Positions 19,066-27,932 are shown, counted from the stretch's first letter. The stretch is DNA of 64,000 nucleotides from JAAYTL01 sp031460505 (GCA_031460505.1 JAVKTT010000001.1:124001-188000); one strand, 5' to 3'. Numbers and translations are program-made. Notes: generated by a model from the sequence alone, not told the origin.

Positions 19066-19620
19066 ATGAAACGATCTTTGTTAATTATTTCTATGTCAGC
19101 AGCTATTTTTACTATGATTGCATATTTTGTGGGAGGAAGTAACCTTGTATTAAAAGGGTTCAGTATTTCTATGAAAACAGCAACTAATTCAATACTAATG
19201 CTATTGGCATCATTTATTGTAATTGGACAGATACAAGTTCTCTTATCTAAGGAAATCCTTGATAAGTGGCTGCAAAAATTCAGTGGTATAAAAGGAGTTA
19301 TTATAAGTTCTCTTGCAGGTGGACTTTTCCCAGGAGGACCTTATATATATTATCCTTTTGTTTTGAGCTTTAAAGATAAAGAATTACCTTTTTATATTTT
19401 TATTTCTTTCGTATTTGGGAAACATGTCTATGACTTTTCTCGATTTCCTATGGAGATGAGTTTAATAAGTCAAAATATAGCATTGGTTAGAAATTTAATC
19501 ACTGTCCCAATACCTATTATTGCTGGTCTATTGGCACAACGCTATTTCAAGAGTAAAACAATGGAAAGTATTTTTATAAAGGTTGGTGATGAAGATGACT
19601 CAATCCACCATAATCCTTAG
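19066..19620 (+). CDS. Half-size permease, first member of pair (ArsP/DUF318-like)
   Basis: The 184-residue membrane protein has four to five hydrophobic segments (about 5-25, 40-62, 78-100, 108-125, 140-158) and the small-residue motif GGLFPGGPYIYYPF between them. The pattern resembles one half of the permeases of the ArsP_1/DUF318 family, which consist of two repeats. The next gene overlaps this one and encodes the matching half (GMILAMGPYASFPI at the same place), so the working transporter is probably a heterodimer. The substrate is unknown. The start follows GGGGGCGAG. Confidence 0.7.
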   Translation: MKRSLLIISMSAAIFTMIAYFVGGSNLVLKGFSISMKTATNSILMLLASFIVIGQIQVLLSKEILDKWLQKFSGIKGVIISSLAGGLFPGGPYIYYPFVLSFKDKELPFYIFISFVFGKHVYDFSRFPMEMSLISQNIALVRNLITVPIPIIAGLLAQRYFKSKTMESIFIKVGDEDDSIHHNP

Positions 19621-20083
19621 TATAGTAGCGATTATACTAATATTCATTAATTCTAAGAAAACTGGAAAACAAGTGGAAGGTTTGAAATCAGGAATGAAAC
19701 AAATGCTTAATACACTTCCACTTATATTAGGTGCTTTTATACTAGCAGGCATGATAGAAGTCCTTATCCCAGCAGAATTTGTGCAAAGATGGCTATCTAA
19801 AGAAGCTGGATTTAAGGGAATAATTTTAGGAACATTTGGGGGTATGATACTTGCCATGGGGCCTTATGCTTCTTTCCCGATTATTGCTTCAATAATGGCA
19901 TCTGGTGCTGGATTGGGAACCATAGTTTCCATTATAACAGGCTGGACCTTGCTAGGATTGTCTAAAGCTCCTTTTGAAACTGCATTCTTTGGTGTTAAGT
20001 TTTTTGCATATAAGCTGGTCTTTAGTATACCTTTTTGCTTCATAGCAGGCTTATTGGCACATGTTATAGAAATGGTTATTTAA
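19589..20083 (+). CDS. Half-size permease, second member of pair (ArsP/DUF318-like)
   Basis: The 164-residue membrane protein parallels the preceding gene: one N-terminal hydrophobic helix, a linker containing QMLNTLPLILGAFILAGMIEVL, then RWLSKEAGFKGIILGTFGG, which aligns with KWLQKFSGIKGVIISSLAGG of the first member. The start at 19589 is chosen because AAAGG lies six bases upstream; it overlaps the preceding gene by about 30 bases, implying translational coupling. Together the pair would provide the two repeats of a full-length permease. Confidence 0.7.
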   Translation: MKMTQSTIILSIVAIILIFINSKKTGKQVEGLKSGMKQMLNTLPLILGAFILAGMIEVLIPAEFVQRWLSKEAGFKGIILGTFGGMILAMGPYASFPIIASIMASGAGLGTIVSIITGWTLLGLSKAPFETAFFGVKFFAYKLVFSIPFCFIAGLLAHVIEMVI

Positions 20084-20111
20084 GTCCCAGCAATAATACT
20101 TGCTGGGACTT
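20082..20111. terminator. Bidirectional terminator between convergent operons
   Basis: A perfect 12-bp inverted repeat (20082-20093 with 20100-20111) separates the permease pair from the convergent serine operon. Confidence 0.85.
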
Positions 20112-20120
20112 CTAAGTCAG

Positions 20121-21356
20121 TTAAAACATATGAACAAATAGTCCACTCATCAACTTTGGCTCAAACCAAGTTGATTTAGGTGGCATAACTTTTCCTTTAT
20201 CACTTACATCTGTAATATCTTTAACTTGCGTTGGATGTAGTAAAAAAGCTACCTTTAGATCATCATTTAATCTATCAACTATCTTATCTAACATTCCTTC
20301 TCCACCAAAGAATTCAATTCTATTGTCAGTCCTAGGATCTTTTATCCCTAATATTGATGAAAGTATATTATTCTGTAAAATAGAAACATCTAGAGAATCA
20401 ATTAAATTATTTTCATCAAATACTCCCTCTTTAGGGGTTATGCTATAATACTTATCCTTAAGAATCATCATAAATTCATGCTTATCTTGGACAAGGGACC
20501 CGTCCCCTTGTCTTACTACAAACTTTTCAGCAACTTTCTTTAAAAATTCCTCTTCAGTTAATCCATTTAAATCTTTTACTGCTCTATTATATGGCATTAT
20601 ATATAGTTCATCATCAGAAAAAGCTACAGACATAAAGAAGTTAAACTCTTCATCCCCAGTATAATCTGGATTCTCCTGTCTTTTTTTAAGACCTACCTTA
20701 TAAGAAGAAGCTGTCCTATGATGCCCATCTGCAATATATAGATTGTCCATAGATGCAAATAATTCTTGAATATATTTAATATTTTCTTCATCATCAACTA
20801 CCCAGAGAATCTGCTTGACTCCATCTTGTGAAGTAAAATCATATATAGGTTTATGACTACTTGTCCAATCCTCGATTATTTTTTTTATAGCTTGATTTCT
20901 TTTATAAAACAAAAATACAGGCTCAGTATGTGCTTCTGAATAATAAAAGTGATTTATCCTATCTTGCTCTTTATCCACCATTGTGTGCTCATGTTTCTTT
21001 ATTCTTCCTTCGCCATAATCATCAATTGAAATACAAGATACTATTCCATTTTGTGCTCTTCCATTCATAATTTGCCTATAGATATAAAATACATTTTTGT
21101 CTTCTTCTATTAAAGATCCTTTGTCAATAAATTCTTGTAAATTTTCTTTTGCCTTAATATATACTTCTTTTGAATATGGGTCTGTATTATGTGGCAAATC
21201 TATCTCTGGTCTTATAACATGGACAAAGGAAAAGGAATTATCTTTCCCAATATCCAATGCTTCATTATAATCTATTACATCATAGGGTTTACATGCTAAC
21301 TTATCTTCCAGTCCTTTTTTAGGTCTGTATCCTTTAAATGGTCTAATCTTTATCAT
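20121..21356 (-). CDS. DUF1015-family protein of the serine operon
   Basis: The 411-residue protein matches the DUF1015 family: the N-terminal IRPFKGYRPKKGLEDKLACKPYDVI, the central YIADGHHRTASSYK segment and FFMSVAFSDDELYIMPYNRAVKDL are characteristic. No reaction is firmly assigned. It is third in the T-box-controlled unit with a class V aminotransferase and SerA, an arrangement seen in other anaerobes, so a role in serine metabolism is a reasonable inference. The ATG at 21356 has better spacing from AGGAGGAGG than the one at 21359. Confidence 0.85.
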   Translation of the reverse strand: MIKIRPFKGYRPKKGLEDKLACKPYDVIDYNEALDIGKDNSFSFVHVIRPEIDLPHNTDPYSKEVYIKAKENLQEFIDKGSLIEEDKNVFYIYRQIMNGRAQNGIVSCISIDDYGEGRIKKHEHTMVDKEQDRINHFYYSEAHTEPVFLFYKRNQAIKKIIEDWTSSHKPIYDFTSQDGVKQILWVVDDEENIKYIQELFASMDNLYIADGHHRTASSYKVGLKKRQENPDYTGDEEFNFFMSVAFSDDELYIMPYNRAVKDLNGLTEEEFLKKVAEKFVVRQGDGSLVQDKHEFMMILKDKYYSITPKEGVFDENNLIDSLDVSILQNNILSSILGIKDPRTDNRIEFFGGEGMLDKIVDRLNDDLKVAFLLHPTQVKDITDVSDKGKVMPPKSTWFEPKLMSGLFVHMF

Positions 21357-21368
21357 CATTACCTCCTC

Positions 21369-22286
21369 CTACATAGCCATAGTATTTATTGTCTTTGCAT
21401 AGTAATCCATTACTATTTGAATTATTTCTTCACCGATTCTTGTCTGTGCTTCTTCTGTGGCTGCTCCTATATGAGGAGTACATGATACTTTAGGATGATT
21501 GCATAGTTCTGGATTAGGTCCTGGTTCAGTTGAATATACATCTAATCCTGCTCCTGCTACTTTATTGGTATTTAAAGCCTCGAGCAGAGCCTCTTCATCT
21601 ATGATTCCACCCCTTGCAGCATTTATAATAAACACTCCATCTTTCATAATCTCTAATTCCGCCTTACCAATAAGTGGTTTATCAGTTGCTGGTACATGAA
21701 GGGAAATAAAATCAGCTTTCTTTAATACCTCATCTATCTCATAATACAGATAATTTTCATCATTTTTTATAAATTTATCATAGAACATCACTTTCATGCC
21801 TAAGGCCGTAGCTTTGTTGGCTAAGGCCTTACCTATTCTACCAAATCCTATAATTCCTAAAGTCTTACCATAAATCTCTACACCAGTATAAGTTTTTTTG
21901 TTCCATATTCCTTCTCTCATAGTCAAATTGGAAATAGCTATAAATCTTGATAGACTTAACATATGACCTAGCACAAGCTCTGCAACAGAGTTACTGCTTG
22001 CGTTTGGGGTGTTTGTTACCATTATTCCATTATTCTTTGCATAGTCCAAATCAATATTATCCAAGCCTACACCAGCTCTTATTACTAGCTTTAGATTTGT
22101 TCCCTTAGCTGCATCTATTATCTCCTTATCCACTTTAGTAGCAGATCTGACTATCAGTATATCATATTGTTTTATTACCTTAACTAAATCTTCTCTATCA
22201 TAGTGATTTGTATTTACTTGAATATTTTTCTTATTAAATAGATCTACTGCATTGTTATCTAAACCATCATTTGCTAATATTTTCAT
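21369..22286 (-). CDS. serA: D-3-phosphoglycerate dehydrogenase (short form)
   Basis: The 305-residue protein is a D-2-hydroxyacid dehydrogenase with the NAD-binding motif GFGRIG (147-152), the catalytic-region NAARGGIIDEEAL and the catalytic histidine segment PHIGAATEEAQ. It lacks the C-terminal ACT domain of long SerA proteins, so feedback inhibition by serine through ACT is not expected. It oxidises 3-phosphoglycerate in the first step of serine synthesis. Its ATG overlaps the aminotransferase stop (ATGA), and the operon is under a serine-specific T-box pair, which supports the assignment. Confidence 0.88.
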   Translation of the reverse strand: MKILANDGLDNNAVDLFNKKNIQVNTNHYDREDLVKVIKQYDILIVRSATKVDKEIIDAAKGTNLKLVIRAGVGLDNIDLDYAKNNGIMVTNTPNASSNSVAELVLGHMLSLSRFIAISNLTMREGIWNKKTYTGVEIYGKTLGIIGFGRIGKALANKATALGMKVMFYDKFIKNDENYLYYEIDEVLKKADFISLHVPATDKPLIGKAELEIMKDGVFIINAARGGIIDEEALLEALNTNKVAGAGLDVYSTEPGPNPELCNHPKVSCTPHIGAATEEAQTRIGEEIIQIVMDYYAKTINTMAM

Positions 22287-23368
22287 TTTCTTATCCTCCT
22301 ATTTAAAATATCATCAATATTATTTAACAACTCATTTATATCCTCTACCTGAGTATCTGCCATATGTGCTATTCTAAAGGTTTTATCTTTTAAATCTCCA
22401 TAGCCATTGGATATCATCATTCCTCGTTTCTTTAATTCATTATTTAGAGCAGATACATCAATATTTCTTGTATTACTTATTGCCGTTACAGTTCTAGATA
22501 AATATTTCTCATCTCCAAATAGTTGGAACTTTTCTCTTGCCCAATTTCTAACAACCTCTGCCATTTTAATATGTCTCTTATATCTATTTTCAAGTCCTTC
22601 AACATTTAATATATAGTCTAGTTGATAATCCAAGGCAAACATATGAGAAATAGATGGTGTTGAAGGATATTGGTAATCTTTTTTTATAATATAATTATAT
22701 AGCTTCAATAAATCTAAATAATGGCCTCTATTCTTAACCATCTTAGCTCTTTCAATTGCCTTCTTAGAGAAGGTACACAACGACAATCCTGCTGGTAATC
22801 CTAAACATTTCTGACTTGATGTAATTACAATATCAATACCTAAATCATCTATATTTACTTCATGGCCACAAGCTGAACTTACCATATCTACACAAAATAC
22901 AATATCAGGATATTTTTTTATTACCTCAGCTATTTCATCAATTGGATTTGCAATACCTGTAGAGGTTTCATTGTGAGTAATTGCTACCAAATCATACTTA
23001 CCTGTCTTAAGGACTTTATCTACCATATCCACACCTGTTGCTTCACCCATTTTAGATTCAAAAATATCTGCATCTACTCCGTTGTCAATTGCCATCTCGT
23101 ACCATCTCTTACCAAACGCTCCAATAGAAAAAACTGCTGCCTTTTTTAATGTACAGGATCTGATAGCACCTTCCATCAATCCACTACCTGAAGAAGTAGA
23201 TAAAATTATCTCCTCTTTGGTTTTCCATATTTTTTGCATGTTTTCTGATATTCTTTTTTGTAGTTGAGATGCTTCCTTCCCTCTATGAGAAATTTGAGGT
23301 AATGACATTTTAGCTAAAACATCTTCTCTTACATCTACTGGACCTGGTATAAATAATTTAGTATGCAT
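22283..23368 (-). CDS. Class V aminotransferase, phosphoserine or serine-pyruvate type
   Basis: Starting at the ATG at 23368 (preceded by AGGAGGAGG) the protein has 361 residues. It is a fold-type-I PLP enzyme of class V with Lys187 in TSSQKCLGLP as the Schiff-base lysine and the N-terminal LFIPGPVDVRED typical of alanine-glyoxylate/serine-pyruvate aminotransferases. In the operon with SerA it most likely performs the transamination of 3-phosphohydroxypyruvate, replacing a classical SerC; this is inferred from context. It is the first gene after two T-box leaders. Confidence 0.85.
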   Translation of the reverse strand: MHTKLFIPGPVDVREDVLAKMSLPQISHRGKEASQLQKRISENMQKIWKTKEEIILSTSSGSGLMEGAIRSCTLKKAAVFSIGAFGKRWYEMAIDNGVDADIFESKMGEATGVDMVDKVLKTGKYDLVAITHNETSTGIANPIDEIAEVIKKYPDIVFCVDMVSSACGHEVNIDDLGIDIVITSSQKCLGLPAGLSLCTFSKKAIERAKMVKNRGHYLDLLKLYNYIIKKDYQYPSTPSISHMFALDYQLDYILNVEGLENRYKRHIKMAEVVRNWAREKFQLFGDEKYLSRTVTAISNTRNIDVSALNNELKKRGMMISNGYGDLKDKTFRIAHMADTQVEDINELLNNIDDILNRRIRK

Positions 23369-23397
23369 AATGATTCCTCCTCCTTTATATAACAAAA

Positions 23398-23640
23398 CTC
23401 CCGTCCCTATTAAACAATAAGGGACGAGAGATTATCTACCGCGTTGCCACCCAAATTAACAGACAAAATTTATCTGCTCACTCGAACCCTTTATCGCAGG
23501 GCTTACGTCTTACTTGTTTCGTAAAAAGCTCAGAAATGGATTCATTAGTTTATCTGCAAATTCTCACCAACCATTTGCTCTCTTAAAGATAGTCACTAAT
23601 TACTATTTTTCTTCATTGCTTAAATATTAAATTAAAAACC
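23398..23640 (-). promoter_or_regulatory. T-box leader, gene-proximal copy (Ser)
   Basis: On the minus strand the leader contains GAGAGCAAATGGTTGGTGAGAA (stem I distal region), the antiterminator block GGGTGGCAACGCGG and a terminator hairpin (near 23398-23430) followed by T residues. The likely specifier codon is TCC (23538-23540), ten bases before the conserved GAGC, i.e. serine. The UGGC bulge would pair with a G discriminator, as in tRNA-Ser. Uncharged tRNA-Ser should allow read-through into the aminotransferase gene. Confidence 0.93.
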
Positions 23641-23654
23641 ACCTAAAAATACAA

Positions 23655-23890
23655 AAACTCCCGTCCCTATTAAACAATAAGGGACGAGAGATATCTACCG
23701 CGTTGCCACCCAAATTAACAGACAAATTCATCTGTTCACTCGAACCCTTTATCGCAGGGCCTACGTTTTACTTATTTCGTAAAAAGCTCAGAAATGGATT
23801 CATTAGCCTATCTGCAAATTCTCACCAACCATTTGCTCTCTTAAAGATATTTACTAATTACTATTTTTCCTCACTGCTTTTTTTAATATT
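23655..23890 (-). promoter_or_regulatory. T-box leader, promoter-proximal copy (Ser)
   Basis: A second complete T-box, nearly identical to the gene-proximal copy, precedes it on the same transcript. It has the same putative specifier TCC (23796-23798), the same GGTGGCAACGCGG block and its own terminator (about 23658-23692). The two copies together fill the 650-bp gap upstream of the aminotransferase gene. Confidence 0.93.
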
Positions 23891-23896
23891 GTTACT

Positions 23897-23925
23897 ATTC
23901 TATGATTATTTTATATTAATGTCAA
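23897..23925 (-). promoter_or_regulatory. Sigma-A promoter of the serine operon
   Basis: On the minus strand TTGACA (23925-23920) and TAGAAT (23902-23897) are 17 bases apart, giving a start near 23890 just before the tandem T-boxes. Confidence 0.8.
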
Positions 23926-23991
23926 GGGTTTTTACAAAAATAATTTTATTAGATTACTATAATAAAGTACTAAATTATAAATATATTGTTA

Positions 23992-24014
23992 AAGGGCCTG
24001 TAATTAAGGCCCTT
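23992..24014 (-). terminator. Hairpin downstream of the SLH/YcdB gene
   Basis: AAGGGCCT (23992-23999) and AGGCCCTT (24007-24014) form an 8-bp GC-rich hairpin just after the stop of the 24026-26140 gene. Confidence 0.6.
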
Positions 24015-24025
24015 AGTAAATTTTA

Positions 24026-26140
24026 TTATTTGAACATATAATTATAGATTATACTTGCCGCATCTTCTCTTTTCAACTCATATTTCGGTTTAATATCCTG
24101 TGAACCGTCTCCATTTATTATCTTAAGTCCATATGCCAAGGTCATATATCCTTTGAGATTTGAATCTATATTCTCCCCATCACTGAATATATCTGCATAA
24201 ATATTTGTTAACTCAGCTATTTTTTCATAATTCATAGCTCTAATTACAAACTTAACAGCTTCTTCTTTAGTTAAAGCTCTTTCCCTATTTTCTTCACCTG
24301 TTTTTATTAAGTTTTGTCTTGTTAATTCTTTATACACAACATCAATATCAGTCTCAGGCAAAGCTCTATATGGATTCAGTGATTGCCATAATAGATAAAG
24401 AAAATCTTTTTGTTTAATTGTATCCTTTGGACTGAACTTTTCACTATTAAATCCTACTCCATACTCTCCTAAAGTAATAATTTTTTCCTTTGCATAGGAG
24501 TTGTCTATATCATTATAATTTGGTGTTGTTTTATCTTTATATAGATTCCCTGAGTAATCTAACAGTTCTCCAGTATATGCATCTATATTGGTAATTTTGT
24601 CTTGATTTACACTATATATTAATCTTATTTCCCTATTACTTTGATTTTCAATAATATCTGTTCTATATATATCATGATAATTTAAGTTAAATCCTATTTT
24701 GTTAAATAATGAATCATAAGCTTTATCTAGGGATATGATATTTTCTTTTGCTGGAAATTCACCTTTAAACCAATTAATATTATAGGAATTTACCACTTTA
24801 TTTACAGCATCTACACCAATATAAATAGAATCTGTTTCAACATAAATATCATCAACTTTTCTTACGAAACTAAATCCATAATATTGTTGATCTTCTTCAT
24901 TTCTATTGTATAATTCAATTAATTCGATTTTATCAACTTTGTCTGGATTGATTTTCTTAATAAAGTCTTTTGCAAGAGTCAAGGCTTCCTCTTTTGTTAT
25001 GGCTGGCTTTGCTTCATAATCTATTTCATAACTTTTACTGAAACTTTTTAATTCTAATGTTTTTGCATTTAAAGAGATATCAGCGTATTGCTCCTTATCT
25101 TCTAATTTCTTAATAAAACTCAATGAATAAAAGAATTCATCCTGATTGTCCCAGCTTGAATATAAATTATTAGCTCTAAGTTTATAAGCCTCGTCTAAAT
25201 CCAAAATAGTTCTTCCCTCTTTTTCTGCCTCTTCTACTGTTTGTAGTCCCTTAAGTTTATCTATTTGTTGTCGCTCTTCTGGGGTTATTATAGGAGCCCC
25301 TCCTGAATCTGTAACACTATCTTCTCTGCTTTGCTTTTCATCCATATAAGGATAATAGTAGCTTAGGCTTATACTTTTACCTGTGATTGCATCTATTCCT
25401 TTTGGCTCACCTAGGGTTGAATATACAAGGAAATATTCATCTCCTATTTTTCCTGTATCCATGATTCTAGCTCTATTTTTTTGTTTATATACCAATTTTA
25501 GTCCTATTTCATCTTTATATACCTCTTTTGCATTGTCTAATGAGATAATATTATCCTTTGTAGGAAATGGAGTTTTCCTCTCCCAATTTATATAAATATT
25601 TGAAACATCTCCTGTGTTCATGTCAACACTTATATTAACTGAGTTTGAATTATATGGAACATCATTAATCTTTCGTATAAAACTAAAATTATAATATCTA
25701 TCCCATTTAGTTCTTGGAGATGATGAATCTTTTAGTTCTATTTCCTTGTAGACTTTTGAATCTACCTTTTCTAAGAATTTCAATGCATTATCTAATGCTT
25801 CATCCTTACTGAGATTAGGTAGTTTTGATTCTGGTTCTAATACTTCATTAAGGTATTTATTATAGGCAATAATATTTCCTTCTGAATCAACATTTATATT
25901 GATACTAGGAAGTATTTCCTTCGAATCCGACCAACTTAGATCATAGTTTACTACATCTTCATATGAATTTACCCTAGAAACAAAATTATCATATTCATTT
26001 GATATACTAAATAATTCTTTAACTTTAAGAACTATTTTCTCTAGATTCTCTTCACTTACGGTTTCACCATGCACTTTTAATGGTAATAAACCACTAAATA
26101 CTATGGAAAAAATAAGTATTAGCGCTATTGCTTTCTTCAT
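24026..26140 (-). CDS. YcdB/YcdC-domain surface protein with SLH region
   Basis: The 704-residue protein has a signal peptide (about 1-25, ending near HGE). Repeats of PepSY-like YcdB/YcdC modules follow: segments such as PSININVDSEGNIIAYNKY, LSKDEALDNALKFLEKV and FSFIRKINDVPYNSNSVNISVD recur in a second copy (ITKEEALTLAKDFIKKI, FSFVRKVDDIYVETDSIYIGVD). The last 170 residues resemble SLH segments (ITLGEYGVGFNSEKFSPKDTIKQKDFLYLLW, LKREDAASIIYNYMFK). It is thus an exported, wall-anchored protein of unknown role. It stands alone and is divergent from the ComK-like gene. Confidence 0.85.
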   Translation of the reverse strand: MKKAIALILIFSIVFSGLLPLKVHGETVSEENLEKIVLKVKELFSISNEYDNFVSRVNSYEDVVNYDLSWSDSKEILPSININVDSEGNIIAYNKYLNEVLEPESKLPNLSKDEALDNALKFLEKVDSKVYKEIELKDSSSPRTKWDRYYNFSFIRKINDVPYNSNSVNISVDMNTGDVSNIYINWERKTPFPTKDNIISLDNAKEVYKDEIGLKLVYKQKNRARIMDTGKIGDEYFLVYSTLGEPKGIDAITGKSISLSYYYPYMDEKQSREDSVTDSGGAPIITPEERQQIDKLKGLQTVEEAEKEGRTILDLDEAYKLRANNLYSSWDNQDEFFYSLSFIKKLEDKEQYADISLNAKTLELKSFSKSYEIDYEAKPAITKEEALTLAKDFIKKINPDKVDKIELIELYNRNEEDQQYYGFSFVRKVDDIYVETDSIYIGVDAVNKVVNSYNINWFKGEFPAKENIISLDKAYDSLFNKIGFNLNYHDIYRTDIIENQSNREIRLIYSVNQDKITNIDAYTGELLDYSGNLYKDKTTPNYNDIDNSYAKEKIITLGEYGVGFNSEKFSPKDTIKQKDFLYLLWQSLNPYRALPETDIDVVYKELTRQNLIKTGEENRERALTKEEAVKFVIRAMNYEKIAELTNIYADIFSDGENIDSNLKGYMTLAYGLKIINGDGSQDIKPKYELKREDAASIIYNYMFK

Positions 26141-26247
26141 TTTATCACTCCCAATTTATATATTAATATTTTTTATGTACTTGACTTAATATATATACCC
26201 AATTGCCTATAAAGAATCTTTATTTGTAATATTTATCCAACTGTTTG

Positions 26248-26303
26248 TTGACTCGGAACATTTGTTCTGATATTATGTATTTAATTAATGAGAACGAACG
26301 TTC
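26248..26303 (+). promoter_or_regulatory. Sigma-A promoter with two LexA-type operators
   Basis: TTGACT (26248-26253) and TATTAT (26271-26276) are exactly 17 bases apart. The spacer holds GAACATTTGTTC (26256-26267), and a second site, GAACGAACGTTC (26292-26303), lies in the initially transcribed region 36 bp further on. Both fit GAAC-N4-GTTC, the core of the Gram-positive SOS (LexA) box. One site inside the -35/-10 spacer and one just after the start is an effective repressor arrangement. The site matches are observed; LexA binding is inferred. Confidence 0.8.
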
Positions 26304-26329
26304 TGGCAAATACAAAGGAGGTTAAGAAT

Positions 26330-26899
26330 ATGAAAGATATAATAGAAAAAGGTATTGAAGCAATTTTGCCAGTATATATCAAAGATAGGGGTAATTGTAC
26401 AGTTGTATATACTAAAGAAGATAGAATAATTATAGAAAAGACTAGCAAAACTGTAATCACAAATCTATGTAAATACTATCATTTAGATTTAAGAGCATCT
26501 AACAAAGCATACGGAGATCTGCTTACTATTAAAAAACATCCCCCTATACCATTTACATATGACCAAATCTTTATACCGATGAAGACAAGAAAACCAATTG
26601 CAAGACATGATGGTGCATATGGGTATGTAAATATGGAATCCATTAATAAGATTTCTAAATCAAAAATTGAAAATAATACTTTAATATATATTAGCAAGGA
26701 TAGGCCTATAGAAGTTTATAGCAGACTTTGCACAATTCAAAGGAATATTAATAATGGGGAAATTGTAAAAAGATTATTTAGAAGAAGTGACCTTGTTAGA
26801 GAAGTAGATAGTCTATATATGGCAGAAGATACATTGGCAACAAAAAAGGATATAGCCATGGTATACAAGGAGATTATGGAATTAAAAAAAGGATTATAG
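26330..26899 (+). CDS. ComK-like competence transcription factor
   Basis: From the ATG at 26330, preceded by AAAGGAGG, the protein has 189 residues, close to the 192 of Bacillus subtilis ComK. The middle part resembles ComK: a CKYYHLDLRASNKAYGDL segment parallels the cysteine/Y-G-x-R-K region, followed by the KHPPI stretch (ComK HKPPI), QIFIPM and YGYVNMESI (ComK I-F-x-F-P, GWISHVHV). ComK binds AT-boxes and activates DNA-uptake genes. No competence gene is nearby, so the role is judged from sequence alone. Its promoter carries two LexA-type operators. Confidence 0.65.
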   Translation: MKDIIEKGIEAILPVYIKDRGNCTVVYTKEDRIIIEKTSKTVITNLCKYYHLDLRASNKAYGDLLTIKKHPPIPFTYDQIFIPMKTRKPIARHDGAYGYVNMESINKISKSKIENNTLIYISKDRPIEVYSRLCTIQRNINNGEIVKRLFRRSDLVREVDSLYMAEDTLATKKDIAMVYKEIMELKKGL

Positions 26900-26904
26900 A
26901 TAAA

Positions 26905-26950
26905 TCCCCTTAAAGTATAAGACTTTAAATCAATATATACCTTAAGGGGA
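26905..26950. repeat. Inverted repeat between convergent genes
   Basis: TCCCCTTAA (26905-26913) pairs with TTAAGGGGA (26942-26950), with a smaller nested hairpin (AAAGT/ACTTT) in the loop. It separates the ComK-like gene from ilvE and may terminate weakly; no clear T run follows. Confidence 0.45.
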
Positions 26951-26991
26951 CATGTTATTACTATATTATATCAACGATTCATATTTGTTTT

Positions 26992-27909
26992 TTAATAAAC
27001 CGGTGTACATAAATGTGCATATTTAGGGTTCTTTCCAGTGGTTAATCCAAAGAAAATCTCTTTAAGTTGTTTACATACTGGCCCTTCCTGACCTGTACCT
27101 ACTTGTCTCCTATCTACAGAGACTATAGGTGTAACTTCCATAGCAGTGCCACTGTAAAATACTTCTTCTGAATTATATAGTTCAGTTCTAGATACACTTC
27201 TCTCAACTACTTCAATTCCTAATTCTTCTTTGGCAAGAGTCATTACTAGATCCCTTGTGATACCTTCCAATATGTGATCTGAAGGAGGTGGAGTGATTAA
27301 TTTACCTTTCTTAACTATAAAAATATTCTCACCAGGACCTTCACATACATTACCTTGTTCTGTTAAAAAGATTGCCTCGTCAAATCCATTTTCTACTACT
27401 TCTAAATTTGCTAGTGCAGAGTTAAGATATCCTGCCACAGCTTTAGTTCTAGGTGGAAGCATTGTATCTGAAATTCTTCTCCAGCTAGATACTGCCACAT
27501 CTAATTCTTCCTTACCAGCATATTTATTTAAAGGTAGAGTATAGATAACTATTCTATCGTCTTCATTTCCTATTAGAGTTGGTCCAAGTTTTGTTGAACC
27601 TTTATATACTACAGGTCTTATATATGTTGTAGTCTTACAATTATTCTTTTTAAGTAATTCAACAGTAAATTCTATCAGTTCTTCTACAGTATATGGAATA
27701 ACGAAATTTAAAGCTTTGCATGATTCTAGCAATCTAGTGTAATGTTCCTTCATTGTAAAACCGTATAGTTGTTCTTCTTCCTCATTCCAATATGCCCTTA
27801 TTCCTTCAAAACATCCCAATCCATAGTTAAATATTTTTGATCTAATATCTATAGTAACTGTACTTTCTTCTACTATTTGACCTTGATAAAACACATATGA
27901 TGTATTCAT
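26992..27909 (-). CDS. ilvE: Branched-chain amino acid aminotransferase
   Basis: The 305-residue fold-type-IV PLP aminotransferase has the catalytic Lys156 (PRTKAVAGYLNSALA) and the family segment FLTEQGNVCEGPGENIFIVKKG. It transfers the amino group in the last step of isoleucine, valine and leucine synthesis. It is the last gene of the ilvBNCDE operon, 23 bases after ilvD, and follows AAGGAGG. Confidence 0.92.
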   Translation of the reverse strand: MNTSYVFYQGQIVEESTVTIDIRSKIFNYGLGCFEGIRAYWNEEEEQLYGFTMKEHYTRLLESCKALNFVIPYTVEELIEFTVELLKKNNCKTTTYIRPVVYKGSTKLGPTLIGNEDDRIVIYTLPLNKYAGKEELDVAVSSWRRISDTMLPPRTKAVAGYLNSALANLEVVENGFDEAIFLTEQGNVCEGPGENIFIVKKGKLITPPPSDHILEGITRDLVMTLAKEELGIEVVERSVSRTELYNSEEVFYSGTAMEVTPIVSVDRRQVGTGQEGPVCKQLKEIFFGLTTGKNPKYAHLCTPVY

Positions 27910-27932
27910 TTTTTATTCCTCCTTGACGTTAA

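Noticed and set aside
23398..23890. CRISPR-like or other direct repeats in the serine leader
   Set aside because: The repeated blocks are two complete T-box leaders, each with antiterminator and terminator, not spacer-repeat units.
26288..26330. Upstream start of the ComK-like protein at 26288
   Set aside because: That ATG precedes the second LexA-type site and has no ribosome site, whereas AAAGGAGG lies just before the ATG at 26330.
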